Below, in pieces: positions 34,505 through 43,903 of a stretch of DNA of 64,000 bases. Each line of letters begins with the position of its first letter. Position 1 is the stretch's first letter. Position numbers and translations under genes: made by a program. The DNA is from Parapedobacter sp042666505 (GTDB taxonomy: Bacteria > Bacteroidota > Bacteroidia > Sphingobacteriales > Sphingobacteriaceae). Under the pieces are notes generated by a model. That model saw only the letters and a program-made list of their open reading frames with translations, was not told the DNA's origin and did not search any database. The DNA lies in contig NZ_JBHTDN010000009.1 of assembly GCF_042666505.1 (NCBI RefSeq), positions 69,921-133,920 of the forward strand, given 5' to 3'.

Positions 34505-35103
34505 AGCGATGCCCCTTCCCGGCGGATGATACGCCTCCACTCGATAAAGCCGAAAATGGCCACAATAAATAAAAACAAGGTTAACGCGGCATAGAGATGA
34601 AGCCCCTTGTGGATAAGCAGCGGAATCGCGATCGCATTGCTGATGTTGAGCCAAACCCAATTTTCGATTTTTCGCTGCGCCAACAGCCACATGCCGGCCC
34701 ACGCCGTGGCACTTACCCATGCATCCCACGCCGGCACCGTTGAATCGGTGAAATGGACCAATGCATAATATAACAACGGGAAGCCGATGGCGACGATCAG
34801 CAGTGTGATGATCCATTCCCTTTTGCCTGAGTAGCCCGCCTTTACCGGGGCCTCGCCCCTGCGCTTCGCCCAGTGTGCCCATCCGTAAATACTCATAGCC
34901 AGGTAATACAGGTTCAGCAGGATTTCCGCATACAAGCCCGCATCATACAGCACATAGAGGGTAATCAGGATACTGGCAATTCCGAACGGATACAGCAGCA
35001 CGCGGTTGGCTTTTGCGAGCAGCACCTGCACTACGCCGCAAATGACACCCACCCATTGAATAAGCAGGAAAAGCCAGTCGCTCGTAAGTGCTACCGGCGC
35101 CAT
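34501..35103 (-). CDS. pnuC: PnuC-type nicotinamide riboside transporter
   Basis: 200 aa with about seven membrane helices. Family features are WVGVICGVVQVLLAKANRVL near the N-terminus, YYLAMSIYGWAHW in the middle and ENWVWLNISNAIAIPLL in the last third. Facilitates uptake of nicotinamide riboside or, in some relatives, thiamine. No TPP or NAD riboswitch is visible because the start overlaps the mqo stop by 1 bp. Substrate therefore unassigned. Confidence 0.88.
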   Translation of the reverse strand: MAPVALTSDWLFLLIQWVGVICGVVQVLLAKANRVLLYPFGIASILITLYVLYDAGLYAEILLNLYYLAMSIYGWAHWAKRRGEAPVKAGYSGKREWIITLLIVAIGFPLLYYALVHFTDSTVPAWDAWVSATAWAGMWLLAQRKIENWVWLNISNAIAIPLLIHKGLHLYAALTLFLFIVAIFGFIEWRRIIRREGASL

Positions 35104-36620
35104 CAGACGGACGCGAGTGTTGGCTCGAGTTTCAGGATTGCTGCCGAACGTTCACGCGTTTCCCGGCACAGTTGCTCATCGGCCGCAATGGAATGGTTGA
35201 ACGAAGGCACCATAGCCTGCAGCTTATCGAGGTACTGCCGGGTCTTCGCCCGTTCCGGAAAACAGCGGGCCAGCAGGTCGATCATGATGGAGACCGAGGT
35301 GGATGCACCGGGCGATGCGCCCAGCAATGCCGCGATGGAACCATCGGCGCTGCTCACCACTTCCGTACCGAACTCCAATATGCCGCCATGCTTTTCGTCC
35401 TTTTTGATAACCTGTACCCGTTGCCCGGCAACTTCAAGCTCCCAATCTTCCATACGGGCAGTGGGAACGTATTCCCGCAAGGCTTCCAGCCGGTCTTCCG
35501 GGCTTTGGCGTACCTGGTTGATCAGGTATTTGGTCAGCGGAATGTTGTCCATTCCGGCGGCCAGCATGGGACGGATGTTATTGAGTTTAATGGAAGCCGG
35601 CAGGTCGAGCCAGGAACCATTTTTGAGAAATTTCGTCGAGAAACCCGCATAAGGGCCAAACAACAGCGCCAGCTTGCCGTCGATGACACGGGTATCCAGG
35701 TGGGGTACAGACATGGGTGGCGATCCGACCGCGGCCTTTCCGTATACTTTTGCGTGGTGTTGCTCGATGACAGCCGGGTTGGTGCATTTCAGCCATTGTC
35801 CGCTGACCGGGAATCCGCCGAATCCCTTGGCCTCGGGTATCCCCGATTTCTCGAGCAGCAGCAGGGATCCACCGCCCGCACCGATAAACACGAATTTAGC
35901 AGACACCGTACGCTTTTTGTCGGTGGTCAGGTTCTTCACCGTTACCTCCCAGCGCCCGTCGGCTGCCCGCTCGATGTCGCGCACTTCGTGTGCCAGCCGG
36001 AGCTTCACGCCCTCTTTCTCCATCAGATGGCGAAACAAGGCCCTTGTCAACGCGCCGAAATTAACGTCGGTACCGATGTCGATCTTTGTCGCCGCCAGCA
36101 GTTCCTTTTTGTTCCGGCCTTCCATCATCAAGGGAATCCATTCCCGCAGCACGGAATGGTCCTCCGTGTACTCCATACCTTTGAAAAGATGGTGTTCTTT
36201 CATCGTCTCGTAGCGTCTTTTAAGAAACGCTACGTTCTCCTTCCCGAACACAAAACTCATATGCGGAATACTCCGGATAAAGCTCTCCGGACGGTCTACC
36301 AGTCCGTTGACCACCAGGTATGACCAAAATTCCTTCGACTGCTCAAACGACTCCGCAATCTTGATGGCCTTTGCGATGTCCACCGAGCCATCGGGACGCT
36401 GGGGCGTATAGTTCAGTTCACATAACGCCGAATGCCCTGTCCCAGCGTTGTTCCATGCATCGGAACTCTCGGCCGCAACCTCGTCCAGACGTTCGAAAAT
36501 TTCGATGCTTGCACGGGGATGCAGTTCGTTGATTAAGGTGCCTAAGGTAGCACTCATGATGCCCGCGCCGATAAGAATGACATCCACCTCGTCGGCGGTT
36601 TTTTTGCTTCTTTTACCCAT
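35103..36620 (-). CDS. mqo: Malate:quinone oxidoreductase
   Basis: 505 aa FAD-dependent membrane-associated enzyme that oxidises malate to oxaloacetate and reduces quinone. N-terminal FAD motif VDVILIGAGIMSATLGTLIN, then AESSDAWNNAGTGHSALCEL, IPHMSFVFG, GAGGGSLLLLEKSGIPE and GFPVSGQWLKC, all characteristic of Mqo. Normal length. First gene of the mqo-pnuC-acyl-CoA-dehydrogenase-like operon. Confidence 0.95.
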   Translation of the reverse strand: MGKRSKKTADEVDVILIGAGIMSATLGTLINELHPRASIEIFERLDEVAAESSDAWNNAGTGHSALCELNYTPQRPDGSVDIAKAIKIAESFEQSKEFWSYLVVNGLVDRPESFIRSIPHMSFVFGKENVAFLKRRYETMKEHHLFKGMEYTEDHSVLREWIPLMMEGRNKKELLAATKIDIGTDVNFGALTRALFRHLMEKEGVKLRLAHEVRDIERAADGRWEVTVKNLTTDKKRTVSAKFVFIGAGGGSLLLLEKSGIPEAKGFGGFPVSGQWLKCTNPAVIEQHHAKVYGKAAVGSPPMSVPHLDTRVIDGKLALLFGPYAGFSTKFLKNGSWLDLPASIKLNNIRPMLAAGMDNIPLTKYLINQVRQSPEDRLEALREYVPTARMEDWELEVAGQRVQVIKKDEKHGGILEFGTEVVSSADGSIAALLGASPGASTSVSIMIDLLARCFPERAKTRQYLDKLQAMVPSFNHSIAADEQLCRETRERSAAILKLEPTLASV

Positions 36621-37127
36621 TCTGTTAAAATTGCCGCAAAATTAGTGACAGAAATCAGAAAATCCCGATTTTTCTGCGATTAATTACAAAATTTTAACAA
36701 TACAAGCGCTCCGATTTTTCCGCGAAAAAAAAATTTCAAAAAAAATTGCTAAAACGATTTTTGTTTGTAACTTAGCCGTAACAAACCAAGTAAACAAGCA
36801 TCGTCAGCGATGCCGTTGACCAAATTAATTACGAAAGAAAGGGATAAACTGCCTAATTAATAAACTCTTTTAATTATGACATATGAGAATCTTATTTACA
36901 TTCATCACCTAATTTAGTTAATCAGGACGGACATTCGATTTGTATGCGGTACCTCACGTTCCGTGTTGCCGACCGTGTATGGATCTATTGGCTGCCTTCG
37001 TTGCGGGGCGTCCGGTGACTTTTTGTAAGCTTTTGTAAACTTTTATGCACTGCTACTTCTGGTGGCAAGGAACTCGCATGCCTTTTATTAACTTAAAAGA
37101 TAATAATTGTCTGAAAAACCAATTTAT
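36621..37127. promoter_or_regulatory. Divergent control region between mqo and the SusC/D operon
   Basis: About 500 bp without a gene. The mqo-proximal part is A/T-rich. TAACTTAG after a TTTG-rich stretch near 36768-36775 is a weak -7 candidate for the rightward operon. GCATCG-TCAG-CGATGC (36798-36813) forms a small hairpin in what would be a leader of about 330 nt. Long leaders before susC are known to host antisense or regulatory RNAs in Bacteroidota; no such RNA can be identified by eye here. Confidence 0.35.
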
Positions 37128-40112
37128 ATGCGTATCACAATAATTCTAACGGGTTGTGCGCTGCTATACCTAACGTATCCCGCATATGCTGCCCGGAACT
37201 TTTCCGGCGGGGCGTACCAGTCCACTGTGGATACCACGGGAGCGGCCCAAGACAGTCTCCGTAGCGACACCACGTTGGTCAGGGAACTGGCAATCGGTCG
37301 GCGGGATTCCGTTTTCACAGACCTGAGTGCGCGGTTCATGAGTGCGGCACCTGATGACATCGCCCGCTTTCCCGCAGTTTCCCTGCAACAGTACCTGAAA
37401 GATCAGGTTGCGGGACTGTATGTGCAGGAAAATACCGGAGAACCGGGAAGTGTACAGCCGATGTACATCCGCGGCCTCCCGATGCCGATCCTTTCCAACA
37501 AAGAAGTCTATCAATCACAGCCCTTGGTGGTTGTGGATGGCATTCCGCTCATTGGCGAGCACCCCTTTGCGTTCGACATCCAGCAATACCAATTCAACCG
37601 CATCGGCCCGGCCACCAATCTCTTGAGTAACATCGACATGAACAACATCGAGTCGGTAGCGGTGTTGAAGGATCTGGCAAGTATAGCGGTTTACGGACCG
37701 TTGGGTGCCAACGGCGTGATCGCCATCACCACCAAACAACCCGGCACCGAGCGTAAAATCAGCTTCAACGTATACGCAGGTGCGGCCCAGCGGCCTACGG
37801 TGACCACCATCAACGGCGCGTATGAAAATGCATTCCGCAAGCAGTTTTACGATCGCTACACCGCCACGGGGCGGTATTCGGCGGACGACAGCTATCCGCT
37901 TTACCTGAGTGACTCGTTGAACGCCTCGTATTACGGTCCATCCAACTGGACGGACAGCTATTACCAAACCGGCCTGCTGTACTCCGCCAATGCCGATATA
38001 TCGGGCGGAAGCGAACGTGCGAATTTCCGCTTCGCTGCGGGACATCTACGGAACCAGGGCGTGGCCGATGAAACCGGTTTGAAGCGATACAACGCCCTGT
38101 TCAACATCAACATGAAACCCATGAAGTGGCTGTTGTTTTCGGCCATGATCAATGGCAACCGCGTGCAACGTGACCGCAACCGGTCGTTGCGCGACCGCTT
38201 TGCCACGGCTTCCTATATCCCCGACCCTTCCTCGCCCCTATCTCCGAATGATGAGATCTACCGGCAGTATCTCGCCCAGTTTGACAACAGTTTTGATAAC
38301 AACGCGACCAACATCGTGGAGGGGCATGCCAAACTGGTGTTTGACCTGAATCGGGTTAAAATTGCATCCCGACTGGCGGTCGACTACAACGAAGGGTACC
38401 GTGACCTCTTTTATCCGCGTACCCTGATGGAAGAAAACAGTTTCGCGTCCAACTACTACGGTTACAACCAACGGCTGATTTTCGACAATCACGTCACATA
38501 CGACGTCAAAACGGGTGATAGGCATACGCTGTTCGTTGAAGGCGGCGGCGTGCTGCAATGGGATGCGTTCAAATACAACTACGCATATGCCTATAAAGGC
38601 ATCAACGATTTCATCAAAATCAACTTGCTTCAGTCGGACCCGAACAACGGCGACTACCTCAACCCCACGGCGTTTCCCCGGCAACTGGTCTTTAAATTTC
38701 TCGATTACACCAAGCAGAACCTGGTGTCTTTCTATGGCCGCGGATCTTACAACTTCGACAACCGGTACACCGTTTCCCTGTTGCTGCGGTCTGATGGCTC
38801 GTCGAATGCCCAGCCTACCAGCCGGTGGCTGTTTACCCCGGTACTGTCGGTGGGATGGAACATCCGGAACGACCTGTTGACGGAAGGTACGCCGTTTTCG
38901 ACATTCAACCTGCGCGCCAGCGCCGGCCGCATCGGCCGCCTGAATGCGTTTGACAATTTCTCACAGGGACCGTCCTACTCCACGCAGGTCGGGTATACCG
39001 GAAACCTCATTACCCCCGGCTACAACGGCATGGGCGTGCTGACCCGGCCTTATGAATTCGGCTGGTCGGGGTACGGCATCCCCTGGGCCTACACCGATCA
39101 GTTGAATATCGGCGTGGATCTGGGCTTGGCCGATGAGCGCATCCAGATCAACCTGGATTGGTACACCAAGTACGACCGGAACCAGCTTCTGGGAATTCCT
39201 TCCTATGCCGAATTTGGCTATCGCCAGTCGTACGAAGCCGGCATGGACGTCAACAATACCGGCGTGGAACTGCTGATGCGGGTCGATGCCTTCCGTGGGG
39301 CCGGGAATTTTTCGTGGACACCGTCCCTTAATATCAACTACAACCAGAACAAACTTACTGCATTGCCGGGCGGCCGCGATGAGCTAGTCATAAACAACCG
39401 CCTGTTCCGCGTCGGCGAGCGGATTGACCGGTTCTGGTTGCTGCAAAACGAAGGCATCTATTTGTCGGATGCCGAAGTGCCGGTAACCAACGGGCAACCG
39501 CTGCGGTACAACGGCATACCGCTGCGCGCCGGCGACCCGAAATGGGTGGACACCAACGGCGATAACCTGATTGACAACAACGACCGGATGCTTATGGGAT
39601 CCATCTTCCCGAAAGTATCCGGCGGCTTTACGAACCAGTTCCGGTACGGCAAGTGGTCGCTGGATGCAAATTTCTATTTCAACCTGGGCCGCAACGTGCT
39701 GAATGCCGACATGGCCAACCGGTTTGATTTCGTTAACCGGGAAGGAGCCATAGAAATCAATGCAGTGAAGGAAATCACCTTCTGGGAGAAACACGGCGAT
39801 TACAGCAAGTATCCCATTTACAATCCCTGGAGCAACGTCATTCCCTATCGCATGGAGCAGGATCTGTTCCTGGAAAACGGCTCGTTCCTCAAACTCCGCA
39901 CGCTGTCGTTGGGCTATGACCTGACCGAGCTGCTGAGCAAGCGGATGGGCACGCTGGATCGGCTTTTTGTCTATTGCACGGGCCACAACCTATTTACGCT
40001 CTCCCCCTATACGGGGCGCGATCCGGAGCTGGTTGATTTTATGGGATACGACACGGGATATGGATTGCCCATCCCCCGTACGTATACGTTGGGCATCCGA
40101 ATGAATTTGTAA
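37128..40112 (+). CDS. SusC/RagA-family TonB-linked outer-membrane protein (first pair)
   Basis: 994 aa starting MRITIILTGCALLYLTYPAY (signal peptide). The usual N-terminal carboxypeptidase-regulatory domain is missing; the mature protein goes almost directly into the plug (LQQYLKDQVAGLYVQENTGE, MNNIESVAVLKDLASIAVYG, GANGVIAITTK). The barrel ends GLPIPRTYTLGIRMNL. Imports ligand captured with the adjacent SusD. First gene of an eleven-gene operon; the next start is 25 bp away. Confidence 0.92.
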   Translation: MRITIILTGCALLYLTYPAYAARNFSGGAYQSTVDTTGAAQDSLRSDTTLVRELAIGRRDSVFTDLSARFMSAAPDDIARFPAVSLQQYLKDQVAGLYVQENTGEPGSVQPMYIRGLPMPILSNKEVYQSQPLVVVDGIPLIGEHPFAFDIQQYQFNRIGPATNLLSNIDMNNIESVAVLKDLASIAVYGPLGANGVIAITTKQPGTERKISFNVYAGAAQRPTVTTINGAYENAFRKQFYDRYTATGRYSADDSYPLYLSDSLNASYYGPSNWTDSYYQTGLLYSANADISGGSERANFRFAAGHLRNQGVADETGLKRYNALFNINMKPMKWLLFSAMINGNRVQRDRNRSLRDRFATASYIPDPSSPLSPNDEIYRQYLAQFDNSFDNNATNIVEGHAKLVFDLNRVKIASRLAVDYNEGYRDLFYPRTLMEENSFASNYYGYNQRLIFDNHVTYDVKTGDRHTLFVEGGGVLQWDAFKYNYAYAYKGINDFIKINLLQSDPNNGDYLNPTAFPRQLVFKFLDYTKQNLVSFYGRGSYNFDNRYTVSLLLRSDGSSNAQPTSRWLFTPVLSVGWNIRNDLLTEGTPFSTFNLRASAGRIGRLNAFDNFSQGPSYSTQVGYTGNLITPGYNGMGVLTRPYEFGWSGYGIPWAYTDQLNIGVDLGLADERIQINLDWYTKYDRNQLLGIPSYAEFGYRQSYEAGMDVNNTGVELLMRVDAFRGAGNFSWTPSLNINYNQNKLTALPGGRDELVINNRLFRVGERIDRFWLLQNEGIYLSDAEVPVTNGQPLRYNGIPLRAGDPKWVDTNGDNLIDNNDRMLMGSIFPKVSGGFTNQFRYGKWSLDANFYFNLGRNVLNADMANRFDFVNREGAIEINAVKEITFWEKHGDYSKYPIYNPWSNVIPYRMEQDLFLENGSFLKLRTLSLGYDLTELLSKRMGTLDRLFVYCTGHNLFTLSPYTGRDPELVDFMGYDTGYGLPIPRTYTLGIRMNL

Positions 40113-40137
40113 ACCACAGAAAGCACAAAGATACATC

Positions 40138-41679
40138 ATGAGTAAACCGACAAATCGCAACTTACCGAGCCTACGGCTGATCACCTGGGGCGCTGTGGCC
40201 ATCCTACTGTGGATGACGGGTGGGTGCAAAAAAATGCTTGACATCGATTCGTCGCGCGTGGTGGGCGAAGAAAACATGTGGAATTCGCTGGAAGACACCC
40301 GTGCCGCGGTAATGGGAACCTACGGCCTGGTACGTGCGGCGCTGGCCGATTACAACGCCCACTGGCTTTATGGCGACGTCCGCGCGGGCGAATTTACCAG
40401 TCCCTCGAGACAAGATCTCCGCGCCATCATCAGCAATGACCTCACTGCCTCGTATCCATCGCTGGAAGCCCTCTCGAACTGGCGGCGTTGGTATGCGGTG
40501 ATCAATTCGGCCAACATCTTCCTGGAGCGCGTGCATGAGGTGCACGAAAAAGACCTCCGGTATACGGAAAACAACATGGTCGTAGACATTGCCCAAGTCC
40601 GGTTCCTGCGTGCCTTCGCCTATTTTTACATGGTCAGGAACTGGGGAGATGTACCGCTGATCGTCTCCTCGCACGATGGGAATTTTGAAAACAAACCCCG
40701 TGAAAACCAGGACCGGGTGCTGGCCTGGGCGGAGCAGGAAATGCTGGCTGCGGCGGCCGACCTCCCCTATCGTTACAGTGCAAACGACGAACAGCAGCAG
40801 GGCAATTACTATAACGAAACAACAGGTCGTTGGGATGGTGCGTTAGCGCGCAAGTTAACGGCATATGCCGTACTTGCGCACCTGGCGGCCTGGCAGGGGG
40901 ACTATCCCTCCGTAGCCAATTACAGCAAGTTTGTGATCGACAATTACCAACGCGCTTCAAACGGTTACATCTCTACCGACCACCTCACCGGGGCAAACGG
41001 GTTTTTCTTCAATAAGAATACCAATCAGCTATTCGGCTTTGCTTTTGACTGGGGCCATGTCGATGCCTCTTTTACGGGCCATATCGAAGAACTGACACTG
41101 GCCGAACCGGTGGTCAACAAGCGCATCCCCGACATCTACCTGCCGAAGGATTCGATCATCAACATCTTCAACGAAGGCGGCGACGAGCGCTTCAGTCTGG
41201 ACACCTTGGGCACCCCCGTATCCGAGCGGTATTTTTCCAACTATAACGGCCGGTACCCGATTTTCAGCAAAATCAAATGCATCATGGGCGGGGTAAACGA
41301 CCCCTCGTTCCGGATTTTCACTAGCGCCATCGTATTCACGCGGCTGGAAGACGTCACGCTGCTGCGCGCCGAAGCGCTGGCCGTATTGGGTGAGCGCTCG
41401 GGTGCCATCGAGAACCTCGATGCAATCCGCACACGGCGCGGACTGGACCCGTACAACGAGGAAGTCAACGGCGACCTGCTCAACGCCATCTTTCTGGAAC
41501 GCCAGCGCGAATTGATGGGCGAAGGCCACCGTTGGTATGACCTGGTACGCTACAACCGCATCCGGCCCGGCCATCCGGTGATCAGCCGGTTGATTACCCA
41601 ACAAGGCATCTACTGGCCCATTGCCCAGACCCTGCTGGATCAGAATAACCTATTGACTCAAAACGAATACTGGCAATAA
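40138..41679 (+). CDS. SusD/RagB-family lipoprotein (first pair)
   Basis: 513 aa. Signal with lipobox WMTGGCKKMLDID. TPR-rich fold typical for SusD: VVGEENMWNSLEDTRAAVMG, VDIAQVRFLRAFAYFYMVRN with NWGDVPL, LRAEALAVLGERSGAIENLD, FLERQRELMGEGHRWYDLVR. Sits as the lid of the preceding SusC on the cell surface. Ligand unknown. Confidence 0.93.
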   Translation: MSKPTNRNLPSLRLITWGAVAILLWMTGGCKKMLDIDSSRVVGEENMWNSLEDTRAAVMGTYGLVRAALADYNAHWLYGDVRAGEFTSPSRQDLRAIISNDLTASYPSLEALSNWRRWYAVINSANIFLERVHEVHEKDLRYTENNMVVDIAQVRFLRAFAYFYMVRNWGDVPLIVSSHDGNFENKPRENQDRVLAWAEQEMLAAAADLPYRYSANDEQQQGNYYNETTGRWDGALARKLTAYAVLAHLAAWQGDYPSVANYSKFVIDNYQRASNGYISTDHLTGANGFFFNKNTNQLFGFAFDWGHVDASFTGHIEELTLAEPVVNKRIPDIYLPKDSIINIFNEGGDERFSLDTLGTPVSERYFSNYNGRYPIFSKIKCIMGGVNDPSFRIFTSAIVFTRLEDVTLLRAEALAVLGERSGAIENLDAIRTRRGLDPYNEEVNGDLLNAIFLERQRELMGEGHRWYDLVRYNRIRPGHPVISRLITQQGIYWPIAQTLLDQNNLLTQNEYWQ

Positions 41680-41689
41680 CCCCGTAACC

Positions 41690-42799
41690 ATGAAGAAACT
41701 GATCAATTTTTGCTATTGGCTGCTCCTGGGATTGTTGGTAACCTCCTGTGCCAAAGATGGCGGTTACTACAATCCGGAACCCATTGACAAACAGTTCGTG
41801 GGAGACACCTATGCCTACCTGAAAAGCCAACCGGGCGTGTACGACTCGCTGCTCAGCGTGATCGACCGACTGGAACTGGCAGAGACGCTCCGCGACAGCG
41901 ACATCACGTTGTTTGCGCTGACCAACGAAAGCTTTCAGCTGGCGATCGCAAACCTGAACAACGTCCGCTTTTTGGCCGATAAGCCATCGGAATACCTGTC
42001 AACCGTCGATTACGAACACTTGGATACGATGCTGACCCAATACATAATCCGCGGCAAGTACCCAACGGATTCGATGCGGTTGCAAGACGGCATCAGCCTG
42101 ACGGCCATCCGCTACAACTACCCCATGCACGCCAAGCTGGCGCACACCACCTCTACCGGATTCCGCGATGGCGGACCTTCGACCATTGAATTCAGCGACA
42201 CCAAGCGCAGTCAGTTCCGGCGCAACTGGATCACGACCCACACCGGGTCGATCAACATCCAAACCGACAACGGGTTTGTACACGTCGTCAATAGCGATCA
42301 TGTATTCGGTTTCGGTGATTTCATCAGCCGGCTTACCTACGTCCCGCCACCACCCAACCTGTTTAAGCTGATCGGCGGCGAATGGAAAACCTCGCGCGAA
42401 AATCCCGGCGGTCCGACCGCCATCGAAGCTGCGGAATTCGCCTTTGACGGAAACCGGGAAACCAAGTTCTTCCTCAACAACTTCAACGGCGTTTGGCTGC
42501 AATTTGAACTGGAGGAACCTGCGGTTGCCGGGGCCTACACCCTCACGTCGGCGAACGACCTGCCGCAGCGCGACCCGATCGACTGGAACGTGCAGGGCTC
42601 ACAAGACGGCGAGAATTGGACTACCCTTGATTCGAAATCCGGGCAGATCTTCGAGGAGCGGTTCCAGCTGAAGGTATTCCGCATCCGCAACGAAGTGGCG
42701 TATAAGTTCTACCGGCTCAACGTAACCCGCATACGCAGCGGCAGTGATTTCCAGATCGCCGACTGGACGATGAACGCACCCGATAGTGAGGAGAATTAA
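41690..42799 (+). CDS. Fasciclin-like lipoprotein with C-terminal F5/8C (discoidin) domain
   Basis: 369 aa. Lipobox LLVTSCAKDGG. Residues about 40-215 resemble a fasciclin domain (DSLLSVIDRLELAETLRDSD, ITLFALTNESFQLAIANLNN, NGFVHVVNSDHVF). Residues about 225-365 form a discoidin/F5-8C domain (GAYTLTSANDLPQRDPIDWN, FYRLNVTRIRSG). Surface-exposed adhesion or glycan-binding accessory of the SusC/D system. 10 bp after the SusD gene. Confidence 0.82.
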   Translation: MKKLINFCYWLLLGLLVTSCAKDGGYYNPEPIDKQFVGDTYAYLKSQPGVYDSLLSVIDRLELAETLRDSDITLFALTNESFQLAIANLNNVRFLADKPSEYLSTVDYEHLDTMLTQYIIRGKYPTDSMRLQDGISLTAIRYNYPMHAKLAHTTSTGFRDGGPSTIEFSDTKRSQFRRNWITTHTGSINIQTDNGFVHVVNSDHVFGFGDFISRLTYVPPPPNLFKLIGGEWKTSRENPGGPTAIEAAEFAFDGNRETKFFLNNFNGVWLQFELEEPAVAGAYTLTSANDLPQRDPIDWNVQGSQDGENWTTLDSKSGQIFEERFQLKVFRIRNEVAYKFYRLNVTRIRSGSDFQIADWTMNAPDSEEN

Positions 42800-42811
42800 A
42801 CGAACAAGACC

Positions 42812-43903
42812 ATGAGAAGATACCCATTCCATATCGTCATCCCCTGCATCCTGGCAGCCTCGCTTGCGGGCGGCTGTAAGGACGTACTGGATTTGCCCGA
42901 AGAACGGGAATACCTGAGCAAAAACATCAATTACGGCACACAACTGCTGGAGCCCGTTATCGGGCGGACCAACCTGATGGGGATTTTCAACTCCGACGAC
43001 TCGTCGCTGCCGCTGACCTTCGAAATTGTCAATGCCCGGTATGGCGACGGCCGGCCGGTTACCGACCTGTTCCAGGTGCGGCCCACCTACGTGTGGATCG
43101 ACGCGTACGATGGCTATGAAAAATCGCTGGAAGAAATCGAAGCCAAGCGTCGCCTGGAAGACCGCCCCTTGTTTGAAGTCCGCGAGTCGGGACAGTTCAT
43201 TCTCTGGGGTTCGTCCACCAACGACCTCATCGAGCCCCGCCCGACGGACAGCAGCAACCTCGTGCAGGATATCCGCTTTTTCGACCTGAAGGTATCCAAC
43301 TCCGGCGGAACCGTTTACTTACGGGACTTTCAGCTCATCCCCTGGCGGGAGCAGCCCTATTACCCGTACACGGATACCAATCCGTATACCGGTGAACCGG
43401 CCCCCGATCCGGTGGATCCAGCCAATCCGGACAAGCAAGACTACATCCGTCCGCGATTGGACAAGGTCATCGGCGCCAATTCCAATAAACCGCTGCAGAG
43501 CAATGACAACGTCAAGGACGTCGTGGTTTACATCCGTCCGTTTGAAGGCGGCAACGGCCATAACCTCCGCCTGAAGTTCATGCGCCCCGACGGTACATTT
43601 ATGAATCCCGACGAGTTCAACGAAACGAAGTGGAACCAGCTGATCCACGGTTTCAACATCGTCAAAACGGCCGAGTACGTCCAATACGACGTAGCCTATC
43701 CCATTCCCCTGGTCAATGTCGCCACCCCGTACACCAACGGAAACGGAAGCAGTGCCAGCATTGATATCGAATACTCCCGCCGGGGATTCGGCGGCGTGCG
43801 GGAATATGCATCGTTCGGACTGGACTTCAACATTTACCGAGCGGGCAACTGGGAAATCATATTCCATTTTAGAAACGAACTACCAAAGTTTGAAGATGAA
43901 TAA
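42812..43903 (+). CDS. DUF5007-type surface lipoprotein
   Basis: 363 aa. Lipobox LAASLAGGCKDVL. The body LPEEREYLSKNINYGTQLLE ... FEIVNARYGDGRPVTDLF ... YIRPFEGGNGHNLRLKFMRP matches the DUF5007 architecture found next to SusC/D genes in Sphingobacteriaceae. Function unknown; likely a cell-surface glycan-binding protein. The following SusC gene starts 8 bp before its stop. Confidence 0.75.
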   Translation: MRRYPFHIVIPCILAASLAGGCKDVLDLPEEREYLSKNINYGTQLLEPVIGRTNLMGIFNSDDSSLPLTFEIVNARYGDGRPVTDLFQVRPTYVWIDAYDGYEKSLEEIEAKRRLEDRPLFEVRESGQFILWGSSTNDLIEPRPTDSSNLVQDIRFFDLKVSNSGGTVYLRDFQLIPWREQPYYPYTDTNPYTGEPAPDPVDPANPDKQDYIRPRLDKVIGANSNKPLQSNDNVKDVVVYIRPFEGGNGHNLRLKFMRPDGTFMNPDEFNETKWNQLIHGFNIVKTAEYVQYDVAYPIPLVNVATPYTNGNGSSASIDIEYSRRGFGGVREYASFGLDFNIYRAGNWEIIFHFRNELPKFEDE

